Assembly: GCF_030463565.1 (NCBI RefSeq)
Contig: NC_134656.1
Location: 1,741,001-1,805,000 of the forward strand
Origin: Pelecanus crispus
Lineage: Eukaryota > Chordata > Aves > Pelecaniformes > Pelecanidae
Direction of reading: 5' to 3'
Length of the DNA: 64,000 nt
Positions 1-13,049 of this stretch are shown in pieces. The position numbers and the translations under genes were made by a program. The notes under the pieces were generated by a model, which saw only the letters and a list, made by a program, of their open reading frames with translations, ran no database searches and was not told the origin of the DNA. The number at the start of each line of letters is the position of its first letter. Position 1 is the first letter of the stretch.

Positions 1-1291
1 TCCTGTTATCCTGTCCTGTGGTTTTCCTGGCTGAGTAAATTGGTGGTTGAAATTCTTTAGGTAAGAGGATGTAACTGATCCCATGGTGCATGTGTTTGGT
101 AACATCTTACCCAACATTTGATTTGGCAGCCAGGTATTAATAATCTGTGACCCTGGGCAGGGAATTTTAATACAAGAGTTGAGTGGTTTTGGTTTCTAAA
201 CATTCATAGGTGATGAGGAAGGCTTCTAATCAATAGAGCTCAGGAACCTACCTGAAAACAGTACAGAAGGAAAAGAAATTTCTTCAACCTGTGAATCTAT
301 AAGCAAGTACAAAATATTCAGTCATTCCAAGTTCCAGAGAAAGATCTTTTTCTCAGGAAAAAGACACTGAATTATGTCAGTTAAGCATAGAAAAGAAACA
401 GTATACTTACATCCAAATAAAATATAATGACCAAGACAGACTTGGTCCAAGAGGAATATAGAATAACGTCCAGAGTGATGTTCTCGGACATATATCTCCT
501 AGAGAGAATTCAGAATAGCTGTTCAACTAATTTTCATCCTCAGTCTGCTATGACATATTTCTTTAAAAATGTTAAAATCCAAAAGTATTGGATTATAAGG
601 AATGTATGTAAGAAAGTACAAGAACGCCAAAGGCAGGCACCTCATGGTTGCTGCAGATTGGGCGGTCAGACCAATTGCCTTGAATAGGCATTACCACCGA
701 ATACTCAGTTGTTCCTTTTATGCCCAAGTATAATGGGAATGAACATCTGACAGCATAGTCCACCTCAGAAGAGAGACTCTAGGAAAGTCATGACAAGAAT
801 ATTACTGGCATGCATGTCTAATCTCTGCTGCTTGAGATTTGAGTTGGTTAGGGAACACAATGAGCTCCCAGGGGAGTTTTTCTGGTTAGGCAAACATCTG
901 TTGTCCCACATGTAAATTAGCTCAGACCATAAATTTTTATCTTACAATGTCTGGGGAAAAACTCTCTCCTTTTGTGAGTAAGATGTAACTTGTAATTGTT
1001 GTTTCATAAGCTTAAGAATCCACAAAATTTGAGCTGTTGTATAGTGATCAATTGTGCTGCCCTGTTCTGTGGTTTTTGTCTTGAAATTGGTAATTCTGAG
1101 GTTTGGTTTTCTCCTTAGTCCCCAAGTTAATATGCATTTTCATAGCTCGTAGATAAAGCACAGAATTTGCTCAGCCTCATTGTTGTTTTTTTTTTAATCA
1201 CTCCTTTTTCTGATTGCACATCTGTTAGACTGGGGATTAAAGTAGTCTGGTCTACTAGATTAGACTGTATTTCAGATTTGGGTACTTGAAT

Positions 1292-1713
1292 GCATCCGGA
1301 GGAGGCCAACAAAGCTGGTTGCAGGGCTGGAAGGAATGTCCTGTGAGGAGCAGCTGAGGACTTTGGGTTAATCTGGTTTGGAGAAAGGAGGCTGAGGGGA
1401 AACCTCATTCCTCTCCACAGCTTCCTGAGGACGGGATGTGGAGAGGAAGGTGCTGATCTCTTCTCCCTGGTATTCAGTGGCAGGACACATGGGAGCAATT
1501 CAAAGCTGTGTCGGGGAGGTTCACACTAGATATTAGGAAACATTTCTTTACCGAGAGGGTGGTCAAACACTGGAACAGGCTTCCTAGAGAGGTTGTCAAT
1601 GCCCTTAATAATATGCTTTAACTTTTGTTCAGCCCTGAAGTGGTCAGGCAGTTGGAGTAGATGGTCTTTGTAGGTCCCTTCCAACTAGAAGTATTCTTTC
1701 TGTTCTATTCAGA
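1292..1713 (+). repeat. CR1 LINE fragment, sense
   Basis: The segment reads like the 3' part of a CR1 element: a degenerate remnant of the AGGCTGAGGGGAAACCTCAT block, then TTCTTTACCGAGAGGGTGGT, CACTGGAACAGGCTTCC and a GGTCCCTTCCAACTAGAAG end. Many differences from the general CR1 pattern suggest an old insertion. It contains no usable reading frame. It sits inside the presumed RTEL1 intron. Confidence 0.85.
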
Positions 1714-2014
1714 TATCCAATACAAAGCCACATTTTAGAAAGTGAGTCATTCCCCCTGGGTCATTTGTTATTAATGACTTCCATATCTGCCACTTACTTG
1801 AATAATCTTGCTACTAGTTACAGTGAAACTTCATCCCACGTTGTATGAGGTGATGACAGGGGAAAGAAAATATGGGTGTTTTTCTTAACAAGGTGAATCA
1901 GAGCTTTGCTTTGTGGTAGCATACTACAGCCCCGTGAGGTGAATACAGTCTTATAATGTGTAAAGATCAGGAAAGACAGATACTGTTTGAAGCAAATAAT
2001 CAGAATATAATAGC

Positions 2015-2400
2015 AGACATACTGAGTCAGGGTAAATGTCCATCCAGCCCAGCATTCTGTCTCTGACAGTGGCCAAAAAAGGATAGCTAGGAAAGGATAA
2101 AAGAACATGGCAGGCATAAGTGATGATTCTTGCAGGTAATCTCTCAGCCCCAACGCTATTTGCAGCACAAGAACTCCCTGAGCCAAAGGTTGCTTCTGTA
2201 TATTAAGAAACTGCTGATGCATTTCCATCACATCATCCAATTCACTTTGAACGCAAATGAACTTGTCATGCATGTCCTATAGCAAGCACTTCCACACCTT
2301 AGCCAAACGCTACGTGAAGAACCATCTCTTTTTTGTTGTTGTCATTTTGAACCTGCTTCTTGCTAGTTCATTTTAATGCCCTGCTTGTTTAAAAAGGACA
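2015..2400 (-). repeat. Old CR1-like LINE fragment, antisense
   Basis: In plus orientation it reads CATCCAGCCCAGCATTCTGT, a CTGACAGTGGCC block and, farther on, CACTTCCACACCTT, GTGAAGAACCATCTCTTTT and TTTGAACCTGCTTCTTGCTA. These are the landmarks of the antisense 3' region of the ancient CR1 lineage shared by turtles and birds. The upper boundary is unclear; similarity fades near 2400. It is highly diverged. Confidence 0.6.
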
Positions 2401-4667
2401 AACGGAAGATTTTTCCAGTTCTCAAGAACACACATCATGGATATCCTGTCCTTCTTAAGTGCACCTTTGGAGTCTTTCTACATATGCCAACAGTGTGATC
2501 CATTTGCCTCCTCCATAGACAACATACATCAAAGTCCTTATTTCTAAGAATGGGTTTTTTTCTTGCTCTGAACAACAAACTATTGGGTGTGGGGGATGTA
2601 AGAAGCAGCATCTCACCAGCTTTACTGTTCAAGCATCCCTGATATTCTGTAGTCTTTGTTATGGAGAATGTGAAACTACATGGTCTCATCACCTTTTCTT
2701 ACCTTACTTATGGCATACCTAACTTACTTATGGCATACCTTTCTAGTGATGAATGGTTCTCAGTATACAGTAATGTTAGCTTGCTTATGATACAATTCAA
2801 GTGTAGTCTGGTTAATGAAAAGTCAAACATCTTGTAATTTGGGATATTACTTGAGGACTGATGGAGAGAGACACTTCTCCCAGTGATGACGCAAAACTGT
2901 TCTCTGCTAGTCATGCAGGTGAGAAGGAAGAACAGCTTGGTTGAGAGCAAAGGATTGCAAACAGGAGGGGAACTATCTCCTCCGCATTCCTACACGTGTG
3001 TTGGTTCATTGTATGGACAATTGACTCCGTTCATGGCAAGGGTTGTGTTTGCGATAGAAGTACCCTTACCAGCAGGAAATGAGCAACTGTGTGTGTTGTG
3101 TCTGAACTGTCATCAGATGGCATCGGGCTCTGTCACCACTGACTGGGCTGGATTTGAAAACTCATCTTTTTTAATTTGCTAACAAGTTACTCATTATGTT
3201 TCTTCAGCTGAAAAGCACTTTGGTGCATATTGTACTATGAGGAAATGACTAACAGCTTATCATTCAAAATGCAATGACTTGGGTTTTGCAAATTGTGATG
3301 TCTTTTTCCAATTTGTTATTTTACTGAAATAGCTTAGTGGGGGGGAGAGGTGGTGAATAACTTTGGAATATTTTGGAAACTTTTAGAGGAGCAGACAGAA
3401 ATTCCTGCAGCTGGAGGAGTATTAGACAGATTAGTGCCAGTTGGGTGATTTTCAGTGTGTTAGGGGAAGCCATACAGAGGCTGTGCCAATATATGCTGGT
3501 TTTGGTTTTAGTTTTCTGTGCAGGGGTTTATTGCCACTTTTCAGTGTTCAAATGCATCATTTATTCATGCTCTTTTTGCAGGTATTCCAGAGAGACTGAG
3601 TTATTCTCATTTGGACTATCTGTAATATGGGCAAATAATATAAGATTTCACAATTATATATTACATTTAAAATTTTCAGAGCTCTTTGGCAAATCACTGT
3701 CTACTGGGAGGTAAAGTGAGTTTTCCTCTCCCCCTCCCTTTATGGTGTTTCAATTAATGTTTCTAGAATCAAAATACTAGTGCCCGAACCTATGTTGCGG
3801 TCTACATAGAATCATCTTTTGTTACAATGATTAACTTCCATATTGTAGGGAAGCCTGCACAGTGCCACTGACATAGGTAACCATCATTTTAGCCTTCTGA
3901 GCTGGCAATTTGCTGACAAAGATTAATTTTAAAAAAATTTTTTTACTATCTCCTTTTGAAATAAGCAGAGCATTTTAGTTTTACTAGTAATCTGCAAGAT
4001 ATAAAAAGAACAGTTGGGGTTCATCTGCAGGTCAAATGGCTAAAGACCAAATGGCTAAAGTAATTTAAGTTAAAAGATTAAAATTTAAGCTTGGTGAAGA
4101 AGCAAACTGAAACCTGGGTGGTGGAGAATTGGTTGCCTCGTACCCAGTTTTCTGCTGTTAACTGAGAGGGGTGTGTGGTGGTGTGAAGAAATACGTGTAC
4201 TCGGTTCCCCTGCAAAACTCTTGGTCATGACCGCGTGTATCACCGATGTCCCGGTATGCCCAGGAGATCATTTCCTTCTCATCTGTGCAAGAGGAAGCAG
4301 GAGTTCAGGGAACCCTTCAGCCATCTTACAGGATTTTACTAATGACATCTCTACTGCACAACAGCTCTTGCAGCCTCTGTATTTCCTCGTTCCTGTATTT
4401 TAGTCTTCAGCTGTGTCATAGCTGTAATTAATAAGACAACTGCTGTAGAGTTTGTTGCTACTTCACTGGGAGGCTTTCTTTTTCCTCCTCCTATTACTGG
4501 CAGTTAAATAATTGACTGCATGGTAACACTGCATTTAAAAACAGTAGATAAGATATCTTGGGGACTGCCAAATGACTAGCATGGCTTATAGTTCATATTG
4601 GAAAATAACAAACTTGACAGAGAAATTTAATGTATTATTTATGTATTTTGTTCATTTATTTATACAG

Positions 4668-4742
4668 ATGAAGAAGAAGTGCCCAGAGTGCCACAGTGAT
4701 GTGAAGAAGCAGCGATTAATCCAAGTTTTCTTCTGGTCATAA
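4668..4742 (+). CDS. RTEL1: RTEL1 last coding exon (C-terminus of the RING-bearing isoform)
   Basis: Twenty-four codons and a TAA follow an AG acceptor. The peptide carries a CPEC pair, then HSDVKKQ and a VFFW terminus. As I recall it, the long human RTEL1 isoform ends in a CPAC pair followed by a KQS-x-MQVFW tail, the last Cys pair of its C4C4 RING-like finger. RTEL1 is a DEAH/XPD-family iron-sulphur helicase that unwinds T-loops, G-quadruplexes and D-loops at telomeres and replication forks; the RING part is linked to TRF2 binding. The call rests on this short match and on synteny, because TNFRSF6B is the next gene downstream in human. A 75-bp exon is thin evidence, so a chance ORF cannot be wholly excluded. 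Earlier exons lie outside the window or were not recognised. Confidence 0.72.
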   Translation: MKKKCPECHSDVKKQRLIQVFFWS

Positions 4743-5525
4743 TCTCACTGACAGGGCAAGTACTTCCTGTCGGCAGAAAGAAATCGCTGCACTCTGGCTC
4801 TCAACCTGAACGGAAGCAGGATGAAGGATCATTTAAATATCTTTGATCCTTGGCTCTGGATTACGTGCTGTGCACCAACACGTATCGTTTCTTCCTACAA
4901 AGGTGATCAAGTCTGAAAGGTCTCTCCTTCACCACTGGCAGGAGACGAAGCAGAACGTTGTCCTCTGTTGGAACTAAGAAGGTTAATTTCTTTTTTAAAT
5001 CCGCCTGTAAATTCTGCTGTGGCCACTCTTAGGCTGAAATTTTATATCCTGGAGGTGGCTGTCATTCATGGGTCCTTCAGGTAATACCAAATCCTGGGAA
5101 AACCCTAGCAGTAGTCCTACAGTGGGACTGAGCTGGCTAAATAAGGAGGCCAGACTACCAGTCCTCACTGCCCTGGTGTTCCTGGAAGAAGTGATTCACG
5201 TTCACTGTTTGGTGTTTGGCAGCAGCTCTGTCTCCGATAGAAGAAGCACAGAAGACAAGATGATACTGAAGGGATGATTTTTTTAAAAACAAATTCCAGT
5301 GGTTGAACAGTGAAACGCTCCTTTGTGTCTGCTCTGCACCCTGGAGCCTGGTTCATTCCATTGTACTGGGATTTTTGGAAATGTGCTCAATAAGGAGGCT
5401 TTATTTTCTGCTCAGTGCTGATATTTCCATTCTGTCTCTGTCATCTGATGTTTACTTTCCAAGAAGAAAAAGGACCTCATTGATTTTAAAAACTTAAAAT
5501 AAATCAAGTTAGATGGGTTAAAAAA
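4743..5525 (+). other. RTEL1: RTEL1 3' UTR with poly(A) signal
   Basis: Non-coding sequence follows the RTEL1 stop. A canonical AATAAA lies at 5498-5503, with cleavage expected about 15-25 bases later, just before the A-run at 5521. The 3' end is inferred from the signal only. Confidence 0.5.
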
Positions 5526-8500
5526 AAAAATTCCTTAGTACTTCCACTCTCTGTGAGTAGTGGACATACGTGGTTAACCTGAAAAATTGTATCAATTTTA
5601 AATCTTCAGTAGCTGCTGTAAATTAAACTATAAATGAAACCATTTTTGTCTTAATTGGGTTTTGTTTGATTTTTTTTTTTTTTTACACCAGATATAGAAA
5701 CATTGGGTATTGAATCCCAATGGCTCTGGTAGGAGTAAATGGAGAGGTTTATACTGTGGGATTTTTGACACTTGAATATTTTGGTTGACAAAAATGAGCA
5801 AAGGATTGTATTCTCACTTGCTAATTTGTTTTGGGGTTGCTGTGATGACAGAGACACTTCATATAGCATATGTTTTCAGAATTTTCTGAAAAAATATATT
5901 CTTTAATAATTTTGGGGGTGTTTTTTTCTGCATCCTGTAGGTGGTTTTCATACCAATGGAATTTTGGAAAGTCTTTTGTTAATAATTGATAACTCAAAAT
6001 TGAAAGGTGAGCTGCATTTTAACAAAAATTTCAAAGGTTCTTGTTTCTCCCGGTTATAGAATTCAAAACCGGCGTCACTTCAACTCTCATGGTTGCTGGG
6101 ATATTGGTCCTCGCTGAGAAATTTATTTTTTCAGATTGGAATCCACTTTACATAGAAACAACTTAGTAGCAGGTGTGATACTGTGCCTCTCATGCATTAA
6201 AACGTCAAATAACGTGTGTGTGCAAGTCGGGGTTCACTGCGGTCAGGCTATCCGAAGAACGAGAAAAGCGGTGTTCTTCAATGGCAGTGAAACAGGAACT
6301 TTCCATACTTTGTTAACTAATAATTGGAAGTAATGAAGATTTACACAGGAATGAAGGTAATTTGGGGCTAGCATATATTGTGACATGTTTAAATCTGAAT
6401 GCATTTTACCTTCTATCTATTCACATACCTATTCAGTGCACTACTGATAGTGGTTTAGATTCTGAAAACAAGAATAAATAATGCAGAGAAAGCCCTAGAT
6501 ATTGGAAATGTAAGCGGGGAAAAATGACAGAAAAATGTATGTATGCACGTATATACGTGTTGTGAAAATGAACAGGAAGAGATTTGGAGTGATGGGGTCA
6601 AGAAGGGCAGTAGTGTTAAACTCTTGTCCTTCCAAAGGACTCCGAGTTTTGTGGCACGGTGACTGCGTTGTGTTTAATGATGGAAGAGCTACATCTTGCC
6701 AGAAATGTGGAAGACAGCTTTGTTTCCCCAAAACAAGGCGACTCCATACCTGAAATGTACTTGATTTTATTTCTTGGTCAAGAGTTTTTTTGTTGAGGTT
6801 GCACAACAAGTTGTGCACAAGTTGTGCCCTGAGTGTTCTTGATCGTCATTCGTTCTCTTTTGCTTTTGTAACAAGTATAGCAGTAACTATTGCGTGACAG
6901 AAGTTTAAAAAAGAAAGAGAAAGAGAAAGAAAAAAAAAAAGCTGCTGCTCTCAGGGAAAGCGGATCAGGCCAATGCCGACGTTTTGATGTCGGCGGCTTT
7001 GGGGCAATCTCAATTCTCCGTGTGGGGCAAGGCTCGCAGCTGCTTCCGAGCAGGTCCTTGCGCCTGCTTTTGGATGCTCATTTTCAATTCCTGATGCGTT
7101 CTCTCGGCCTGGGCAAGCAGTGGAAGGGGAAGCCCAAGAGCTGAGCGAAGGCTGGGAGCAGCGAACGGTGAAAAGGTACGCGGGGGTAAGGTAGTGCAGA
7201 GCCTTGTCTACTCTGTGAAGGCCTCTCCCTGGGGAGACCTGCAGCTTACTGCTTATGCCACTGGAGGGAAACCACAGCACGGGACATGGGCTGTGAACAT
7301 CTTCAGAGCGAGCGAAGTGATGCCTTTGTTTAGTTTGCATGATGGAAATTATCTGCTATAGGCTGCAAAAACTGCAGAAGGTATGTGTGACTTGCTGGGA
7401 CAAACGTTATTACGCTCTTCCCCCCCTCCCCAACTAGAACAGTTTTCTAGCTGTGCTTTTTCCTTGGCGCTGGAGTTTTAGTTCTGGAGACTGTTCCTAC
7501 TTGGGAACGCTCCGTTGTTAGTGAGACGGGGCAGAGGAACCATGTCAAAAGCATCTTGGTGCCTTCAAGAGATTCGAGCTTTCCTTTTGCTCGTCAGCAG
7601 TTAGATCGCGTTGCTGAAGAGGTTTACTGCCGCGTGCCTTCGCTAGCTGAACTCACCCTGACGAGCTCCGCAACACCTCAGTGTCCCCAGCGGTGCATCT
7701 GCTGTTTGCAGATGGCAGCGATTTGCGATCCGTCTGGTTCCGTGGCTGCTTTCTGGTGTAGCGGGGATTGCGCTGCAGCGGGACTGGGATCCTGGTTCCC
7801 TGCCATCCGCATCCCTGCAGCAGGACGGAGGGATGTTAATGTGTGCTGGTGGTGGGAGAGCATCCAGCCTGCAGGAGGTTGTCCTTGTCTGCAGCTTATC
7901 TGCTCATCACGTAGTTTCAATAATAAACAGAATTTAATGATTCTGTCATTCCTGACCTATCTTGGAGAGGCTTGCTGAAAAATTTAAAAAAAAAAAAAAA
8001 AAGGCAAGCTGCTGCAACCCTGACCAAATAGGCGTTTGTGTGGTATTGTCCTTCACCAGGTTTTTTGGTAAACCGAGAGGAACTCCTCTTGTGGGAGAAG
8101 ACAGTTCTGAACTTGAGGGTAGGTCTCAAGGTCTCTGCCCATGCAGATCACTTGGCATCGCTAAATAGCAGCCCCGTTACCTGGTAGGAGTGTGCCTGTG
8201 CTGGGGCGTCCAGGCCAACCTTCCCTGGCTTCCAGCAGATGCCCAGCAGCCGTGTTATCGGACCCGCGATCGGACCTCTGCGCCCGTCCCATCCCCGGCT
8301 CCCCAGCCTCTGCCCAGCAACCGAGCGCCGCGCTGACCGCGCGTTCCCCGTGGCAGGTTGCTCAAGAATCGCCTCTCGCAAAGGACTGTGCCGCATGCAT
8401 TTCCACTCCCCATCTTCCGAAGAAGAGTTCAGGGGCCTGTGTGTCATTGAATCCTTCATGACGTCGGTGCGGTCCTCCTAAATGTGTTTAGAGTGCCGCT

Positions 8501-11500
8501 TCCTCCCACCCCTGCCCTGGCAATAAATCTGCTTCCAATGAAACCTTGGAGAAGAGGGTCTCCAGGAACCAGCTGCTAGGATGTGCCCCAGATAGCGATC
8601 TCTTGTCATCTTGGAACTGGTTGAATTTACAAGAAGGACAGACAGTACATTATTTATAAAGACCAGAAAGTGAAAACAAGAATTGTTTCAGAAAAATCTG
8701 TGTTGCTATAAGCGGTTAGAGGAACTGATCCAAACTACCGAGCGCTCAGGGAGAGGGAAGCCTATCACGGACACTCCTTGCTTGTTTTGAGAAGCAAATG
8801 ACACATGAGTTACAGATCATGAAGGAAGTAGATACTAATCTCTCTTTATTGCCCCTGCCTTGCAGTGCCATGACTATACCTGGAATATAGTCTCCGATTT
8901 GAGTGGTGTGTCATTGAAAAGACTTTTCCCATTTGGGAAAGAGACCAAAAATAACAAAGCAATTGTTTTGGCAGGAAAGAGATGAGCTGTGTCTTTGCGT
9001 GGAGCAGTGGCTATTGACGGAGGACAAGGAATTTCTTTGCTTTTCAGATTTTTTCCTGAATATTAGCGAGAAACCTGATTTTGCAAGAGTAGTTTCGAAA
9101 AGCGGTGCTGCTGGACACCCTGAAGCTCTCTGAAGCGTGAAATGATGCCCTGTGTGGGGAAGTGAAATCAGAGCCATGAGAATATGATGCTGAATTCCTT
9201 TTCTAAGCTACCTCCGCAGGTCAGAAAGTCAGCAGGGAGCCGAGTTGTTTTCCAGTGATCGGGCAGTGACCCCATAAACCTGTTCTGGGAGGTGGAAGAA
9301 CAGACAGAAAAAGATTAATCGAAGGGCGTTGTTCTACCAGACTCTTACCTTCCTAAAAGGTAGAGGCTGCCTGGGGAAGCCCTTTCTCTCCCGTTGGCGT
9401 GATCTTTCACTCTCTAAATCTTAGTCTGACCAATTTTTGTCATTGCTAAATTCAGGACAAACTTAATTGACGCTACTACGTTGCGGGATGGCGGGGAGCT
9501 GCGTGCTTAGAGTTCCCCGGCGTGTCGCATCCGTCCCAGAGTCACCGCGAGCAGGATCCCTGGATCCGTGCCGCGCGGTGCCATCCAGGACGTGCCGCCG
9601 ACGCTCGCTGCGGCGTCCTGGGGCTTCCGCCCTCTTAACAGGTGTCAGCGCTTGTTCTGAGCGGGCAGCACGGGAAGGGGCGTTCACGTGGTTTGGTGGT
9701 TTTCTGTCAATCGTGGCAGAATACTGAGGGAGACAGGGAAGAAACGAAGCCCGAATTGCTTTTGAGTAATCCTTTACGGGCATCGCAGTATGACTGTTTA
9801 TCACTTCAACCGACTCACAAGTTTGCAAAAGGCTAGATGACCCGATTTCTCTTGCAGCTTCTTGGAAAAGTCTAGATGTGTCAGCCTGAAAACAGGCTAA
9901 AAAAACATGTGAAATCCACGGTAGGAAAAGTGAGATCAGCTTTCTGCCTACCAGGAAAGGAAACGCGCTGCTCTTGCACCGGGGCTGCTCAGGAATGCCG
10001 GGGCAGGGTGAGCCTCGGCCAAAAGAGGGCCCGCGTACTCGCCGGCCAGGTAGGCCGCAGCGCGGGGCTTCGCGCTTGGTTCAAGCTAGCGGCGAGTTTC
10101 ACCTGAAAAAAAAAAAAATTATCCTCAAGAGGATGTGCCTGGGTCCCAGAGGAAGCCCCAGGGGAGTGCTGGGAGATTAATCGATACGTTTAATTACTGA
10201 GGTGATGCATACTGATGAAGCAAACCAAAGCCCCAGTACACCTTGGCTCGGGGATGATGTCGAAAGTCGTTACAAATCGTCAGGATTGCTCTGGGGAGCC
10301 ACAAGTGACCGAGATACACCAGCGGTGGAATTCAGATCCGCTTTAGAGGGGCCCGTGAAAATCAGCCCAGCGCCTGCCCCGTGTAGGGCGCAAATAAACG
10401 CGGCCCAGGCCATGCCCGCCACTTATTCCACAGCGCTCTGGGACCGAAGCATTGAGCCCCTGTGGTTCCAGCTGGACTCGGGGGGGTTCTTTAACCGTGC
10501 CAGAGAGAAGCTGATCTTTCCAGAAGGAGCTTTGGATTCCTTCTGACCAGCGGGGTTGACTTCTCCTTCTGGGTAGCAGAAAACTGGGGTTGAGTTGCTT
10601 TGCTTGTGGAGTGGGTGTTTAGCTCTTGTAGGTTTGCTCTTTAACAGCATTAAGAATAAAATCCAGGAGATTTAGCACCCGGGGCAGGCGAGCGGATCCG
10701 GTGGCCGACAGCCGGAGGCTCGTTCTGGTGCGGCGGAAGGGAAGCGCTCAGACCTGAATTCTCTGTAACAACGTGCAAAGCGATTTGGCTGCTGGCTCCT
10801 GAGCAGAAAACCCTCCGTGTCCTCTCACCCCCTCCCTGCGGCTCCTTTACGCTCCCAGGGATTTTGCATTTGCTTTTGGAGCGCGCGATCCGGTTTTGAC
10901 GCTGCGGGGATGCCTGTTGAGGGTCTCTGCGAGAACGAGCCGCCGCCTGCTCCTCGGGGGCTGCTGGGGCTGAGGGGAGGCTCTTGGGGACCGGCTCCCC
11001 GCTCCCCCCGCCCCGACCGCAGCTGCCCGCGCTCCTGCTCCGGGCGCAGCACGCGTCGCCCTTCAGGGCACCCTCTGGACAGCGGCCGCGTATAAAGAAG
11101 GTGCTCGCGCCTGGGCTGTATACGCGGGATAATATTAATGTAAAAGATGCGACTACACATTGGAATACTCAAGCATTGGAACAGGCTGCCCAGAGAGGTG
11201 GGGGAGTCCCCATCCCTGGAAGTGCTCAAAAAACAGGTAGATGTGGCACTTCGGGATATGGTTTAGTCTGGTCTACCCTTGATTGGTTTAGGTGGGCTTG
11301 GTAGTGTAGGTTAATGGTTGGACTGGATGATCTTAAAGGTCTTTTCCAACCTAGACGATTCTATGATTCTATACACGCGGAGGGAACAAGTGTGACCAGA
11401 GTATTTGGGAACACTGCGTGGTGAGAGATGAGGACGTAAGGAGCCCGGTTCTTGCGAAGGAGGAAGATCCTTGTGTAGGATCGCGGTTCAGAGCCGCAGC

Positions 11501-13040
11501 ACGGTCATATGTATAAACTCTAAAAAAAAAAATGTAAAGAACGCCGCTCCTTGTGGTGCTGGGCCTCCCAACGCAAAATAGAGCACAAAATTTTCCAAAC
11601 TACGTTTTTCTGTGATTCTGTATTTGGTGTTTGATACTCGTAACTGCTCAGTGGCCTGAGCTACCCGGTAGAGCAGAGAACATACACGGGAGCGGGAGAT
11701 GCTTGGGAAAAAGGAGAAACCTATTTAGAGGATGTTGGGCTGGCTTATAAAACCAGCCTGTATTCTCTTCCTCAGAGGTCTTCAGAGCAGACGGCAACGC
11801 CTGACCCGAGACCAGCGAGGCTATAAACAGCAGTTCACAGAAAATGACTTGTGGGAGGATGTTTTAGACCCTTCAGCGTCTCCCCATGGCGATGCTGGAG
11901 AAGTCGTGCATGTTAAGCAAGCGTGCTCACAGACCGGCTACTGTTTTCAGACTGCTCTCTCGTGTGCTTTTGTCCAGAGCAAGCAAGGCTTTGCCATCTG
12001 ATGGTTGTTATCCCTGCTTTATCTCGAGAGCCGGTGCGGGGGGGATGCTCTGCTGCTACAAAACCTGCTGACTGGGTTTTTAGCTAGTCACAAGCGTGCC
12101 GTTCAACCTGCCCAGCCGCGGGTGGCAGAGCCCTGCCCGAGGCAAAGGGGTGGCTGGGCACCCCGGGAGCCGCGGGCTGTGCCGGTGGGAGAAGCCACGA
12201 GGAATTTGTGACCCAGGAACCGGTGGGGTTTGTGTGACGGGCAGCGGCAGCAGCCCAGCGTGCAGCTCACAGCAGGAAAAGGGCAATTTTCACAGGTGAA
12301 GATGCCAGACTGTGATATTAGGGGGGTGTAGTACAGAAATCATCAGATTTCCCAGCTGAGTGCTCTGCGTGCTAGTATGTGACTTGTATGGAGGTGTGCT
12401 TTCTCCTCTTCCATCGACTGGACAGTTTAAAACCAAGAAAAAAGCTTAACTTCTTTCTCAGCTAGCTATTTGGAATGGGTTGCAGCTTTCCCCTTCTTCT
12501 CTGCCTTGTGGCACCACTCCTGGTAGCAGAGACTGGGAGGAAATGAAAAGGCAGGTTTTCAGGTACAGAGCGCGCTGCGCTCTTCACGGGCTCGGCAAGC
12601 AGCTCTCCTGCTTTTACACCGAGAAGTGAGTAAACTCTCTGCTTTTCCTCCTGCCCCCTGTGCTTGGGGTGCAGGGCAGCTGGAGCAGAGGGACGGCGAG
12701 CTCTCTGGCGTGTGCCTTCCTAGCACGTAAAGCACTTTGCAGGGGTGCCCTTGGATTTCCTTGCCTTCAGAGGGAACCTGGTGAGACGGGGCAGAAGGAC
12801 AAAGTGCACGAGTCGGATGTATTTAGGCAGGGGCAGTGCAGAGTGAGCAGGCGCCGGTAAGGCTGAGTTCGGTTTCCACTGAAATCCTTGGCGTCCGAGA
12901 TTTATGGTGAAGTGTCACCTGTAAGGTATTTAAATGCCAACCTCCTCAGATGCTGGATGCTGTTATCCCACAAAAGGTAACTCCAAGTGTTTTAGTGTTA
13001 CAGTCGGCGTTCGAATGTCATCCTCAGCGCTCCTGGAAGG
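5526..13040. other. Intergenic stretch between RTEL1 and TNFRSF6B
   Basis: I see no supportable gene here. Open frames between about 7.5 and 10.6 kb are short, lack recognisable domains and occur on both strands in GC-richer DNA. Contents: A-runs at 6918-6940 and 7986-8002, a small inverted repeat at 6799-6828, one well-preserved CR1 at about 11.16-11.38 kb, and otherwise unremarkable sequence. Confidence 0.6.
11160..11376 (+). repeat. CR1 LINE 3' end, sense, well preserved
   Basis: The core reads TTGGAACAGGCTGCCCAGAG, GGGGGAGTCCCCATCCCTGG, GTAGTGTAGGTTAATGGTTG and GGTCTTTTCCAACCTA, and ends ATTCTATGATTCTAT, the diagnostic short repeat at CR1 3' ends. It is 5'-truncated like most CR1 copies. 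It shares the TAGTGTAGGTTAATGGTTGG block with the copies near 17.7 and 26.3 kb, so these belong to one subfamily. Confidence 0.95.
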
Positions 13041-13049
13041 AGAAAGCTG

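Larger units (their letters stand above)
1..4667 (+). other. RTEL1: Probable last intron of RTEL1 (3' part)
   Basis: No exon could be supported here on either strand. The stretch is AT-rich and ends in a polypyrimidine-poor but usable acceptor (ttatttatacag) directly before the last RTEL1 codons. It holds two degraded CR1 pieces. I looked for the exon carrying the first half of the C4C4 RING of RTEL1 (an F-x-C-x-x-C...CW type pattern) and did not find it, so the preceding exon is either off the left edge or too diverged for me to see. Calling the whole stretch one intron is inference. Confidence 0.5.

Noticed and set aside
2883-3182. Frame with CVLCLNCHQ considered as a zinc-binding RTEL1 exon
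   Set aside because: Only part of a Cys/His pattern, no convincing acceptor or donor in phase, and no similarity to RTEL1 beyond the Cys pair.
3373-3714. Cysteine-containing frame considered as the missing RTEL1 RING exon
   Set aside because: Cys spacing (KCIIYSCSFC) does not match the expected C-x2-C...CW pattern, and the sequence is hydrophobic and AT-biased with no good flanking splice pair in the right phase.
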